Shown here in pieces: positions 8,533 to 16,007 of a stretch of 64,000 nt of DNA. Positions within the stretch are counted from its first letter, which is position 1. Every line of letters begins with the position of its first letter. The notes beneath the pieces are model-generated. The model did not search any database. It was not told the origin of the DNA and worked only from the letters and a program-made list of their open reading frames with translations. A program made the translations under genes and the position numbers. The stretch lies in NCBI RefSeq assembly GCF_030316765.1, contig NZ_JASZYT010000007.1, positions 248,001 to 312,000 of the forward strand, written 5' to 3'. Source of the DNA: Variovorax saccharolyticus. GTDB lineage: Bacteria; Pseudomonadota; Gammaproteobacteria; Burkholderiales; Burkholderiaceae_C.

Positions 8533-8925
8533 CTATCGACCCGCGAACAGGATCGCGATATTGACCACGAAAGCCAGTGCCCAGACCGCGCTGCGCAGCG
8601 AGCTGCGGTCGGCGATGTACAGCGCGACGTAGACGATGCGCAGCAGCACATAAGCCGCTGCCAACAGGTCGAGCATCGGCTGCGCCGCACCGAGCTGGTG
8701 GGCGATGATCACGGCGCCGATGAAGAAAGGCAGCCCTTCGAAGCCGTTGGCCTGCGCGCTGTTGGCCCGCGCCCGCCAGCCGCTCAGGTGGGTGCTCCAT
8801 TGGCGCGGCGAGCGGTTGTCGCCGGGCTTGAAGGCGCCGGCCTTGGCGATGTAGGAGGACAGGTAGGGCAACAGCGCGGCGACCAGCACGCACCAGTAGG
8901 CCCAGCTCAGCGAAGGAAGGTTCAC
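8533..8925 (-). CDS. MAPEG family membrane protein
   Basis: The 130-residue protein has four hydrophobic helices (about residues 7-25, 58-80, 83-103 and 112-130). It also carries the family pattern NSAQANGFEGLPFFIGAVI (E...N...E positions) found in MAPEG proteins such as the bacterial homologues of microsomal glutathione transferase and of FLAP. Members may have glutathione transferase or peroxidase activity; none can be assigned here. No ATG is in frame, so the GTG at 8925 is taken as start; it lies 26 bases after the recR stop, suggesting read-through from the dnaX-ybaB-recR operon. Confidence 0.82.
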   Translation of the reverse strand: MNLPSLSWAYWCVLVAALLPYLSSYIAKAGAFKPGDNRSPRQWSTHLSGWRARANSAQANGFEGLPFFIGAVIIAHQLGAAQPMLDLLAAAYVLLRIVYVALYIADRSSLRSAVWALAFVVNIAILFAGR

Positions 8926-8951
8926 ATGCGTCTTTCGGATCGAGCGTGTCG

Positions 8952-9542
8952 TCAGCGACGGTCGACCAGCGCGTGGGCGATGGTACCGAGGTCGACGTAT
9001 TCGAGTTCGCTGCCGGCCGGCACGCCCCGCGCTAGCCGCGTGACCGACAGGCCCCGCTGCTTGAGCGCATCGCCGATCACGTGCGCCGTGGCCTCGCCCT
9101 CGGCCGTGAAGTTGGTGGCGAGGATCACCTCGCTCACGCTGCCGTCGAGGGCGCGCTCGAACAGCTTCGAGAGCCCGATGTCGTTCGGCCCGATGCCGTC
9201 GAGCGGGCTCAGCTTGCCCATCAGCACGAAGTAGTAGCCGCGGAAGACGCCGGTGCGCTCGAGCGCCGCCTGGTCGGCCGGCGTCTCGACCACGCAGAGC
9301 TTGCTGGCGTCGCGTCGCGCATCCTGGCAGACGCTGCAGATCTGTCCTTCGGTGAAGGTGTTGCAGCGTTCGCAATGGCGCACGTTGCCGGCCGCCTGCT
9401 GCAGGGCGCGCGCGAGCTTCTGGAGCCCGTCGCGGTCGTGCTGCAGCAGATGGAAAGCCATGCGCGAGGCCGACTTGGCACCGACGCCGGGCAAGCGGCG
9501 CAGTGCTTCGACCAGCGCTTCGAGCGAACTGGAATCCGCCAT
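8952..9542 (-). CDS. recR: Recombination protein RecR
   Basis: RecR acts with RecO and RecF to load RecA onto gapped DNA. The 196-residue protein has the N-terminal helix-hairpin-helix (LRRLPGVGAKSASRMAFHLL), a four-cysteine zinc finger (CERCNTFTEG and CSVCQDARRD), and a Toprim domain beginning LCVVETPAD. The end YVDLGTIAHALVDRR is typical. It follows ybaB by 17 bases, in the widely conserved dnaX-ybaB-recR order. Confidence 0.97.
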   Translation of the reverse strand: MADSSSLEALVEALRRLPGVGAKSASRMAFHLLQHDRDGLQKLARALQQAAGNVRHCERCNTFTEGQICSVCQDARRDASKLCVVETPADQAALERTGVFRGYYFVLMGKLSPLDGIGPNDIGLSKLFERALDGSVSEVILATNFTAEGEATAHVIGDALKQRGLSVTRLARGVPAGSELEYVDLGTIAHALVDRR

Positions 9543-9559
9543 CGAGGGCTGATGGAAGC

Positions 9560-9892
9560 TCAGAACGGCAGCTTCATGCCGGGCGGCAGGCCGGGCATGC
9601 CGGCAGTCAGCTTGCCCATCTTCTGCTCGCTGGTTTCCTCGGCCTTGCGCACGGCGGCGTTAAAGGCGGCGGCCACCAGGTCCTCGAGCATGTCCTTGTC
9701 GTCGGCCAGAAGGCTGGGATCGATGGTGATGCGCTTGACGTCGTGCTTGCAGGTCATCACGACCTTGACCAGTCCGGCGCCGGATTCGCCCTCGACCTCG
9801 ATGGTGGCCAGTTCTTCCTGGGCCTTCTTGAGGTTGTCCTGCATTGCCTGCGCCTGCTTCATGAGGCCGGCCAGTTGTCCTTTGTTGAACAT
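9560..9892 (-). CDS. ybaB: Nucleoid-associated protein YbaB/EbfC
   Basis: The 110-residue DNA-binding protein forms a dimer that binds and bridges DNA. The family signature is clear: GQLAGLMKQAQAMQDNLKKA, a helical arm, followed by the TIDPSLL strand and EDLVAAAFNAAVRKAEE helix, with a glycine/proline-rich tail GMPGLPPGMKLPF. It lies between dnaX and recR. The 159-base gap to dnaX is unusual for this pair and is occupied mainly by two tandem hairpin repeats. Confidence 0.96.
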   Translation of the reverse strand: MFNKGQLAGLMKQAQAMQDNLKKAQEELATIEVEGESGAGLVKVVMTCKHDVKRITIDPSLLADDKDMLEDLVAAAFNAAVRKAEETSEQKMGKLTAGMPGLPPGMKLPF

Positions 9893-9929
9893 GTGGGTCC
9901 TGTCGATCGTTGAAAAATCAGTGTCAGTT

Positions 9930-9990
9930 TAGTCAGTTGGGGACAGAGCAAAAACTGCTGCGCAGTTTCTTGGTCTGTCCCGCAGGGGTC
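9930..9990. repeat. REP-like hairpin repeat, copy 1
   Basis: A 61-base unit begins TAGTCAGTTG. It holds two nested inverted repeats: outer arms GGACAGA (9941-9947) and TCTGTCC (9974-9980), and inner arms AAACTGC and GCAGTTT around a TGC loop. It is repeated immediately downstream with few differences. The form resembles REP/RAYT-type elements. Confidence 0.8.
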
Positions 9991-10051
9991 TAGTCAGTTG
10001 AGGACAGAGCAAAAAACTGCTGCGCAGTTTGTTGGTCTGTCCCGCAAGGTC
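9991..10051. repeat. REP-like hairpin repeat, copy 2
   Basis: This second 61-base unit is directly adjacent to the first. It differs by one G/A change after TAGTCAGTTG, one extra A in the A-run, a C/G change after GCAGTTT, and a small change at the end (CAAGGTC in place of CAGGGGTC). The nested arms are conserved, which implies the folded form matters or the duplication is recent. It ends one base before the dnaX stop codon. Confidence 0.8.
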
Positions 10052-11878
10052 TCAGGCTGGGCGCAGCGTCCCCGGAACGATCTTCGCGTCCCAGTCGCGC
10101 ATCATCGACTGCACCTCGGGGTCGTTGCGAATCGCTTCCTCGGCGACGCGCTGGCGCTCTTCGGCCGCCTGCTTGTTGCGCCGGGCCGGACTGTCGACCA
10201 CGCCCCCGATCTCGATCGCGATCTTGACGCCATGGCCCATCGCCGCCAGCGCCACCTGCAGCTTCTCCCGGCTGCTGGTCTGGTTGAGCGACTCGCGCTC
10301 CACGCGCAGCAGCCATTGATCGACGTCGCGCGCCACCAGCTGCGATTGCAGTGCGAGTTCACGCGCCAGCGCCGTGATGGCTTCGGCCACCACCATCTGC
10401 GTCACGGTCGCGTACCAGAAATCGCCCTCTTCGCTGGGCGGTATGGGCGCCGAGGAGACGGAGGCTTCGGCCTCGCGGGCGCCGGGCGGCGGCTGAACCC
10501 GCACCGGCATCGCCATGACCCTGGCCGGCGCGGGAGCGGAAGCCGAAGCGGGCGCCGGCCTCGGGGGCGACGCTGCGCTCAGCGCCGGCCCGTCGACCAC
10601 CGGCAGGCGCTGGCCCGGCGGCGCAGGCGCCAACGCTGGCGCTGCGGCCAGCGCGCGCTCGGCGTGGACCACGGCCCGCGGGGCTTCCTCGACCGCCGGC
10701 ATGGAGCGCGGCGCATCCGCGACCGGCCGCGCCGCTTCATTCAGAGTTTTTTTTTCCGCTCCGGCGGCGCCGATGGGCTTGAACGCCAGCAGCCGCAGCA
10801 GCACCATCGTGAGCGCCGCGTACTCGTCGGGCGCCAGTCCGAGTTCGCCGCGGCCGTGCAGGCAGAGGCTGTAGAGCAGCTGGGTTTCATCGGCCGGCAG
10901 CAAGGCCGCGAGGCGTGCGGTCTCGACCGCCTCGGGATCGGCGCCGTCGCGCGGCTCGGCCCGCGAGGGCACCGCCTGCAGCACCGCCATGGCTTGAAGC
11001 ACGGCGGTCATTTCTTCCAGCGTCGAGGCCGCCGACAAGCCGTCGCGACGCAGCCCCTCGGAGGTCTCGACCACCGTCTTGCCGTCACCCTGCGCCAGCG
11101 CCTCGATCAGCCGGAACACATGGCCGCGGTCGACGCTGCCGAGCATCTGCCGCACGCCGGCCTCGAGCAGCTCGCCGTTGCCGAAGGCGATCGCCTGGTC
11201 CGTCAGCGACAACGCATCCCGCATCGAGCCACGGGCAGCGCGCGAAATCAGTCGCAGCGCGGGCGCCTCGGCCGGCACGGCCTCGGCCTGCAGCACCTGC
11301 GTGAGGTGTTCGAGCACGGTCTCGGGCGCCATCGGGCGCAGGTTGAACTGCAGGCAGCGCGACAGCACCGTGACCGGCACCTTCTGCGGATCAGTGGTGG
11401 CCAGCACGAACTTGAGGTATTCGGGCGGCTCCTCGAGGGTCTTCAGCATCGCATTGAAAGCGTGCCCGGTGAGCATGTGCACTTCGTCGATCATGAAGAC
11501 CTTGAAGCGCCCCTGCACCGGCTTGTAGACCGCCTGCTCGAGCAGCGCCTGCACCTCGTCGACCCCGCGGTTGGAGGCGGCGTCGAGTTCGGTGTAGTCG
11601 ACGAAGCGGCCGGCGTCGATGTCCTTGCACGCCTGGCATAGGCCGCACGGCGTGGCCGTGATGCCGCCCTGCCCGTCGGGGCCCTGGCAGTTGAGGGACT
11701 TGGCCAGGATGCGCGAAACCGTGGTCTTGCCGACGCCACGGGTGCCGGTGAAGAGATAGGCGTGGTGCAGCCGCTGCGAGGTGAGCGCGTTCGCGAGCGC
11801 CTGGACGACATGCTCCTGGCCCACCATCTCGCTGAAGGTTCGGGGACGGTGTTTGCGAGCGAGCACGAGATAGGCCAT
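10052..11878 (-). CDS. dnaX: DNA polymerase III tau (and probably gamma) subunit
   Basis: The 608-residue tau subunit is the ATPase of the clamp loader and connects it to the polymerase core and helicase. It has RPRTFSEMVGQEHVVQAL, Walker A GTRGVGKTT, a zinc module (CGLCQACKDI), Walker B-type IDEVHML and sensor ATTDPQKVPVTVLSRCLQF. A Pro/Ala-rich linker (about residues 380-480) precedes the tau-specific C-terminal domain. Codons 375-378 contain A9; one added or lost A leads to a stop within five codons, giving a ~378-380 residue gamma-like form. It is first in the dnaX-ybaB-recR operon. Confidence 0.97.
   Translation of the reverse strand: MAYLVLARKHRPRTFSEMVGQEHVVQALANALTSQRLHHAYLFTGTRGVGKTTVSRILAKSLNCQGPDGQGGITATPCGLCQACKDIDAGRFVDYTELDAASNRGVDEVQALLEQAVYKPVQGRFKVFMIDEVHMLTGHAFNAMLKTLEEPPEYLKFVLATTDPQKVPVTVLSRCLQFNLRPMAPETVLEHLTQVLQAEAVPAEAPALRLISRAARGSMRDALSLTDQAIAFGNGELLEAGVRQMLGSVDRGHVFRLIEALAQGDGKTVVETSEGLRRDGLSAASTLEEMTAVLQAMAVLQAVPSRAEPRDGADPEAVETARLAALLPADETQLLYSLCLHGRGELGLAPDEYAALTMVLLRLLAFKPIGAAGAEKKTLNEAARPVADAPRSMPAVEEAPRAVVHAERALAAAPALAPAPPGQRLPVVDGPALSAASPPRPAPASASAPAPARVMAMPVRVQPPPGAREAEASVSSAPIPPSEEGDFWYATVTQMVVAEAITALARELALQSQLVARDVDQWLLRVERESLNQTSSREKLQVALAAMGHGVKIAIEIGGVVDSPARRNKQAAEERQRVAEEAIRNDPEVQSMMRDWDAKIVPGTLRPA
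10747..10755 (-). other. A9 slippage site in dnaX
   Basis: The plus strand has nine consecutive T (A9 on the coding strand) at codons GAA AAA AAA ACT (residues 375-378). With ten A's the frame reads K-K-N-S-E-stop; with eight it reads K-K-L-stop. Programmed transcriptional slippage on A9 in dnaX is established for Thermus thermophilus, and ribosomal frameshifting on AAAAAAG for E. coli. Confidence 0.65.
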
Positions 11879-11990
11879 CGGCGCATTTTAGGTCGACGCG
11901 GGCCTGCCCCCGCGCGGCGGCCTAGTCCATCTTGCAGATGGATTTCGCGCCGCCCGCGCCTAGCATGAAAAACCTACCGAGGAGACCGAC

Positions 11991-13112
11991 ATGCCCACTG
12001 CGACCCGCAAGGCGGCCCGCCCGGCCGTGGCCCGCAAATCCAGCCAGCCGGCAGTCAACGCCCCCCGGCGCTATTGCGTGCAGCCGGTGCAGCAGATCCG
12101 CCAGTTCGACGTCGGCGTCGCCGCCGGCCGCGCCCGTGCCATCCTGTCGGCGAGCAAGAAATGGGTGAACGGAACCCAGCTCACCTTCTACTGCTTCAAG
12201 CGCGGCGACAGCGTCCCGGCGGCGTGGCAGGGCAGCACGGCGGACATTGGCGTCGTCGCCGATTCCTTCGAGGCCTGGGCCAAGCTTGGCATCGGCATCA
12301 GCTTCCGCCGCGTGGAGGCGCCCGAGGACGCCATGGTGCGCATCGGCTTCGACCAGCAGGACGGCTCCTGGTCTTATGTGGGGCGCGACGTGCTCAACAC
12401 CCGGTCGCCACAGGAGCGCACCATGAATTTCGGCTGGGCGCTGACCACGACCTACGGCCGCGACACGGCACTGCACGAGATCGGCCACACGCTCGGCCTC
12501 GAGCACGAGCACCAGAACCCGAACGCCGGCATCGCCTGGAACCGCGACGCGGTGCTGACCTACTTCAAGGGGCCGCCGAACAACTGGGAGGAGTCGCAGA
12601 TCGAGTGGAACATCCTGCGCAAGATCCCGGTGTCGCAGATCAAGGGCACCACCTGGGATCCGGATTCCGTCATGGAATACCAATTCGATGCCGGCCTGAT
12701 CGTCGCGCCGGAAAAATACCAGGCCGGCCTGCAGCCCAAGGGCGGACTGTCCTTTGCGGACAAGGCCTGGGTGGTGGAATCGTATCCGGGCGTCCGAGCA
12801 CCGTCGGCGGCAACCCTGAAGGTCGGCCTGTCGCAGCTCTTGAAGCTCAAGGCCGGCGAGACGCGGACCTTCGATTTCACGCCGCCCCGCACGCGGACCT
12901 ACAACATCGGCACCTTCGGAGCCTCGGACACCGTGCTGGTGCTGTTCGAGGTGACGCCGAACGGCAACGTGCAGATCGCGGGGGCCGACGACAGCGGCAC
13001 CGACCTCAACGCCCGGGTCAGCATGCGGCTGCAGAAGGGCCGCAACTACCAGGTCGGCGTGCGCCTCTACTACGCCGATGCCGCGTTGGAAACCTCGTTG
13101 TTGGTCTGGTGA
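11991..13112 (+). CDS. Astacin-like (M12A) zinc metallopeptidase
   Basis: The 373-residue protein carries the extended zinc-binding motif HEIGHTLGLEHEHQNPN near residue 161. A plausible Met-turn is at DSVMEYQF near residue 224. It resembles bacterial peptidases of the M12A group in which the first half is the catalytic domain. The C-terminal ~100 residues (from about SQLLKLKAGETRTFDF) look like a beta-sandwich with repeated acidic and aromatic positions. No signal peptide is visible; the N-terminus is Ala/Arg/Lys-rich. A strong GAGGAG ribosome site precedes the ATG. Substrate unknown. Confidence 0.83.
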   Translation: MPTATRKAARPAVARKSSQPAVNAPRRYCVQPVQQIRQFDVGVAAGRARAILSASKKWVNGTQLTFYCFKRGDSVPAAWQGSTADIGVVADSFEAWAKLGIGISFRRVEAPEDAMVRIGFDQQDGSWSYVGRDVLNTRSPQERTMNFGWALTTTYGRDTALHEIGHTLGLEHEHQNPNAGIAWNRDAVLTYFKGPPNNWEESQIEWNILRKIPVSQIKGTTWDPDSVMEYQFDAGLIVAPEKYQAGLQPKGGLSFADKAWVVESYPGVRAPSAATLKVGLSQLLKLKAGETRTFDFTPPRTRTYNIGTFGASDTVLVLFEVTPNGNVQIAGADDSGTDLNARVSMRLQKGRNYQVGVRLYYADAALETSLLVW

Positions 13113-13135
13113 CAGCCGGGGCCTTCGCCGTCGCC

Positions 13136-13141
13136 TACAAT
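13136..13141 (+). promoter_or_regulatory. -10 box of the 4.5S RNA gene
   Basis: TACAAT at 13136-13141 lies nine bases before the first paired base of the 4.5S RNA, so initiation near 13148-13150 fits the RNA start. The -35 region is weak (around 13109-13118) and sits at the end of the metallopeptidase gene. Confidence 0.6.
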
Positions 13142-13149
13142 CGGAAGCT

Positions 13150-13243
13150 GACGGGCCTCCCCGCATGGTGAAGCGGCCAACCGGGTCAGGTGGGGAACCA
13201 AGCAGCCCTAACTGCGTAGTCAGTGCCGGGGGTAAGGCTCGTC
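13150..13243 (+). ncRNA. ffs: 4.5S signal recognition particle RNA (small bacterial type)
   Basis: The RNA binds Ffh and directs ribosomes making membrane proteins to the membrane. The conserved apical core is seen as GGTCAGG (13184-13190) and AAGCAGCC (13200-13207), with the distal GTGCCGGGGG. The ends pair: GACGGGCCT at the 5' end with AGGCTCGTC at the 3' end, one G-U pair. About 94 bases is the usual size. Closeness to dnaX is common in proteobacteria. The exact ends are estimated from the terminal stem. Confidence 0.88.
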
Positions 13244-13262
13244 AACCTAACATCAAGCGACA

Positions 13263-13664
13263 TCAGGCCGTGCGCGAGCCGCCCTGCTGCTCGGCGGCCA
13301 TGATCTCGAGTTCGTCCAGGATGGCCCAGCCCTCGCCTTCCTCGCCCTCGAGGCACTCGGCCAGCAATTCCTGCGCAAATTCCATCTGCATCGGCGTGAA
13401 GTACGGCGCCACGGCAGCCATCACGTGACCGGCCTCGCGCAGCGGGCGGCCCGTGGCGGTCTCCGCCAGATGCATCGCGCGGATCAGGTTCAACTGCGAG
13501 AAGCTCAGCGACTGCTCGCCGCACGTGGCCAGGTACGCGTTCAGCGCGCGCGCCGCGCGCTTGCAGGCGCCCAGGATCGCGGGATCCAGGCCGGTGGCAT
13601 CCGCATCCGCGAGCACACCGCGCGCCAGGATTCGTGCGGCCGTCGTTGCCTTGTCCTGCGTCAT
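13263..13664 (-). CDS. Hypothetical protein, 133 residues
   Basis: I do not recognise this protein. It is soluble and mostly helical by composition, with one cysteine pair (ILGACKRAAR, LATCGEQS) and a strongly acidic C-terminal part (LLAECLEGEEGEG). There is no signal peptide or membrane segment. The ATG at 13664 has only a weak ribosome site. It is divergent from the small LexA-box gene; the box lies 185 bases from its start and could affect it too. Codon use is high-GC like its neighbours, which favours a real gene. Confidence 0.65.
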   Translation of the reverse strand: MTQDKATTAARILARGVLADADATGLDPAILGACKRAARALNAYLATCGEQSLSFSQLNLIRAMHLAETATGRPLREAGHVMAAVAPYFTPMQMEFAQELLAECLEGEEGEGWAILDELEIMAAEQQGGSRTA

Positions 13665-13846
13665 GCTGCCGTGCCCGATGGGGACCCAGGGACGCTGCAG
13701 GCCTCCCTGCAGATGGACGAAGGGCGGCGCGAGGCCCTGGCGCGGAGAGCGCCCGAGTGGGGGAGGAAGGGTCTGGACGTGAACATTCGACGAGCTTCGA
13801 CGATCTCGCTGAAGACACGCTTAAGCCTCCCGCCGGCTCGAATAAA

Positions 13847-13866
13847 TACTGTATTTTCATACAGTC
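13847..13866. promoter_or_regulatory. LexA (SOS) box, near-consensus
   Basis: TACTGTATTTTCATACAGTC contains CTGT at 13849-13852 and ACAG at 13861-13864 with exactly eight bases between, and extends to TACTGT...ACAGT. This is the layout of the gamma/betaproteobacterial LexA site. A possible -10 (TAGAAT, 13874-13879) lies ten bases downstream on the plus strand. It would place transcription start near 13886. Confidence 0.8.
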
Positions 13867-13913
13867 ATTCTTGTAGAATGGCCTGCCACCATCCACCCGC
13901 GCGCAACGAGACC

Positions 13914-14102
13914 ATGACTTCCCCCACGCCATCGTTCAGCGCCGCCCGGGTGCTGCCCTTCAGGCCTCGGCCGAGCGTCCAGAGGCGCTCGTCCTGGCCG
14001 TTTCCCGTGGCCCGGGAGCCAGCACCGGCGTCGCAGATCAGGAACCGGGCAGCCGAGGTCATCGCCACCACCGCGCGGCATTGGCTGCGGGTCCGGGACT
14101 GA
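13914..14102 (+). CDS. Small unknown protein downstream of a LexA box (62 residues)
   Basis: The reading frame starts with ATG at 13914 and encodes a basic, proline/arginine-rich peptide (VLPFRPRPSVQRRSSWPF) with a possible C-terminal helix (NRAAEVIATTARHWLRVRD). An in-frame ATG at 13878 would give 74 residues but overlaps the probable -10 box, so I prefer 13914. The ribosome site is weak (ACGAG). The near-perfect LexA box 50 bases upstream is the best evidence that it is a gene. No family is recognised; size and regulation are compatible with an SOS-induced regulator or inhibitor, but nothing in the sequence shows which. Confidence 0.5.
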   Translation: MTSPTPSFSAARVLPFRPRPSVQRRSSWPFPVAREPAPASQIRNRAAEVIATTARHWLRVRD

Positions 14103-14121
14103 GGCGAACCCAGCCGGCGCC

Positions 14122-15360
14122 CTACTTCCAGCTCGCCAGCACGCCGCGCGCGGCAACCACGCCGCTCGCCATCGAGGCGGTCAGCAGGTAGCCCCCGGTC
14201 GGCGCCTCCCAGTCGAGCATCTCGCCGGCGAAGAAGACGCCAGGCAACGCGTTCGCCATCAGCCCCGGGTCCAGCGCATCGAAACGCACGCCGCCACCGG
14301 TGCTGATGGCCTCGTCGATCGGCCGCGCCGCCTGCAGCCGCAGGGGCACCGCCTTGATGGTCTCGGCGAGCTTGTCCGGCGCATGCATCTCGTCGCGCGT
14401 CAGCACCTCGTGCAGCACGCCGGCCTTGATGCCTTCGAGGCCGAGACGGCTCTTCAGGTGGCTGGCCAGCGAACGCGCGCCGCGCGGATGCAGCACCGCG
14501 GCGCGCACCTGCTCGGCGCTGCGGTCGGGCAGCAGGTCGAGCATCAGCGTGGCGCTCCCGCGCTCGGCGATCTCGTCGCGCAGCAAGGCGGAAGCCGCAT
14601 AGACCAGGCTGCCTTCGACGCCGGTGGCGGTGGCCACGAACTCGCCCTTTCGCGTGAAGCGACGACCTCGCCCATCGGTGCATGCGATCGCCACCGACTT
14701 GAAGGGCATGCCGGCGAAGCGTTCCGCGAAATGGGGCGTCCATCCGATGTCGAAGCCGCAGTTGGCCGGCACCAGCGGTGCCACCGCCACGCCGCGCCCC
14801 GACACCCACGGCACCCAGGCGCCATCGGAACCGAGCCGCGACCAGCTCGCACCCCCGAGTGCCAGCACGACGGCATCGTGCGCCTGCGTGATCTCGCCCT
14901 CGGGCGTGGCGAAGCGCAGCGTCGCGGCCGGCGTCGCAGCGTCCGGCCAGCCGAGCCAGCGATGGCGCATGTGAAAGCGCACGCCGGCCTGCCGAAGCCG
15001 ATGCAGCCAGGCGCGCAGCAGCGGCGCGGCCTTCATGTCCTTCGGGAACACGCGCCCCGAGGTGCCGACGAAGGTCTCGATGCCGAGACCATGCGCCCAG
15101 GCGCGGATCTGGTCCGGACCGAAGGCCCGCAGCAGCGGCTCGATCTGCGCATTGCGTTCGCCGAAGCGGGTGGCGAAGAGCTCGCCGGGCTCGGAGTGCG
15201 TGAGGTTGAGACCACCGCGGCCCGCGAGCAGGAACTTGCGCCCGACCGAGGGCATGGCGTCGTAGACGTGCACCTCGGCGCCCTCTCTTGCGAGCACTTC
15301 CGCGGCCATCAATCCGGCGGGGCCGCCACCGACCACCGCAACATTTCTTGTCTGATTCAT
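14122..15360 (-). CDS. BaiN/RdsA family NAD(P)/FAD-dependent oxidoreductase (YhiN/HI0933-like)
   Basis: The 412-residue flavoprotein begins with an FAD-binding Rossmann motif (VAVVGGGPAGLMAAEVLARE). It shows SVGRKFLLAGRGGLNLTHSE, the hallmark of the HI0933/YhiN group. The C-terminal FAD-binding part has STGGGVRFDALDP and PGVFFAGEMLDWEAPTGGYL. This subgroup (the TIGR03862 kind) is slightly longer than YhiN. The E. coli homologue's reaction is not established. It is divergent from trxA, with 130 bases between the starts. Confidence 0.87.
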   Translation of the reverse strand: MNQTRNVAVVGGGPAGLMAAEVLAREGAEVHVYDAMPSVGRKFLLAGRGGLNLTHSEPGELFATRFGERNAQIEPLLRAFGPDQIRAWAHGLGIETFVGTSGRVFPKDMKAAPLLRAWLHRLRQAGVRFHMRHRWLGWPDAATPAATLRFATPEGEITQAHDAVVLALGGASWSRLGSDGAWVPWVSGRGVAVAPLVPANCGFDIGWTPHFAERFAGMPFKSVAIACTDGRGRRFTRKGEFVATATGVEGSLVYAASALLRDEIAERGSATLMLDLLPDRSAEQVRAAVLHPRGARSLASHLKSRLGLEGIKAGVLHEVLTRDEMHAPDKLAETIKAVPLRLQAARPIDEAISTGGGVRFDALDPGLMANALPGVFFAGEMLDWEAPTGGYLLTASMASGVVAARGVLASWK

Positions 15361-15490
15361 GCGTCGAGTGTCACCGCTTTGGCTATCGGCGCCATAGCGT
15401 CCGCGCCGGGCACGTCGCTACTTGGTTTCTGTCACAATGACCTGCACTTTGGCAGCACCCAAAACTCTCCGCGCAGAAGGACACAATTCC

Positions 15491-15823
15491 ATGGCCAGCG
15501 ACCTCATCAAACACATCTCCGACTCCTCCTTCGAAGCCGACGTGCTCAAGTCCGGCAAGCCCGTGCTGGTCGACTACTGGGCCGAATGGTGCGGCCCCTG
15601 CAAGATGATCGCGCCGATCCTCGACGAGGTCTCCAGCACCTACGAAGGCAAGCTGCAGGTCGCCAAGATGAACGTCGACGAGAACCGCGACATCCCGGCC
15701 AAGTTCGGCATCCGCGGCATCCCGACCCTGATGCTGTTCAAGGACGGCCAACTGGCCGCCACCAAGGTCGGTGCCATGAGCAAGGCGCAACTCACGGCCT
15801 TCATCGATCAGCAACTCGCCTGA
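15491..15823 (+). CDS. trxA: Thioredoxin 1
   Basis: The 110-residue cytoplasmic thioredoxin reduces protein disulfides with electrons from thioredoxin reductase. The redox site WCGPCKM (Cys34 and Cys37) and the cis-proline loop RGIPTLMLFKDG are present; length is canonical. The ATG at 15491 begins the conserved MASDLIKHISD; longer in-frame extensions upstream have no support. A hairpin with a short T-run follows the stop, then rho, the common trxA-rho order. Confidence 0.97.
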   Translation: MASDLIKHISDSSFEADVLKSGKPVLVDYWAEWCGPCKMIAPILDEVSSTYEGKLQVAKMNVDENRDIPAKFGIRGIPTLMLFKDGQLAATKVGAMSKAQLTAFIDQQLA

Positions 15824-15833
15824 AGCCTTCCCC

Positions 15834-15871
15834 GGCTGCCCGCGCGCAACGCGCCGGCAGCCGCCGATTTT
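15834..15871 (+). terminator. Terminator-like hairpin after trxA
   Basis: GGCTGCC (15834-15840) pairs with GGCAGCC (15856-15862), with an inner CGCG/CGCG extension. A short T-run (15868-15871) follows. The rho -10 box begins six bases later. Confidence 0.65.
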
Positions 15872-15876
15872 CCTGT

Positions 15877-16007
15877 CATAATCTCCCGCAGATCACCGGC
15901 CCTTCCAGGGACCCGGTTCGAGTTCCCCGGTTTGTGAGGCATCTCTCGCCTCTCACCAAACCTCCCCCTCCTGGTTCTAGACAGATTTCCCCTCGCGGGG
16001 TCATTCC
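15877..16007 (+). promoter_or_regulatory. rho promoter and structured leader
   Basis: CATAAT at 15877-15882 is a good -10 box; initiation near 15889 gives a leader of about 119 bases. The leader is rich in C and T. It contains a bulged hairpin from GGTTTGTGAGGC and GCCTCTCACCAAACC around 15930-15965. Just before the start codon, CCCC (15989-15992) can pair with GGGG (15997-16000), the only ribosome-site-like sequence. Rho is autoregulated through its leader in E. coli; similar control is inferred here. Confidence 0.5.
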
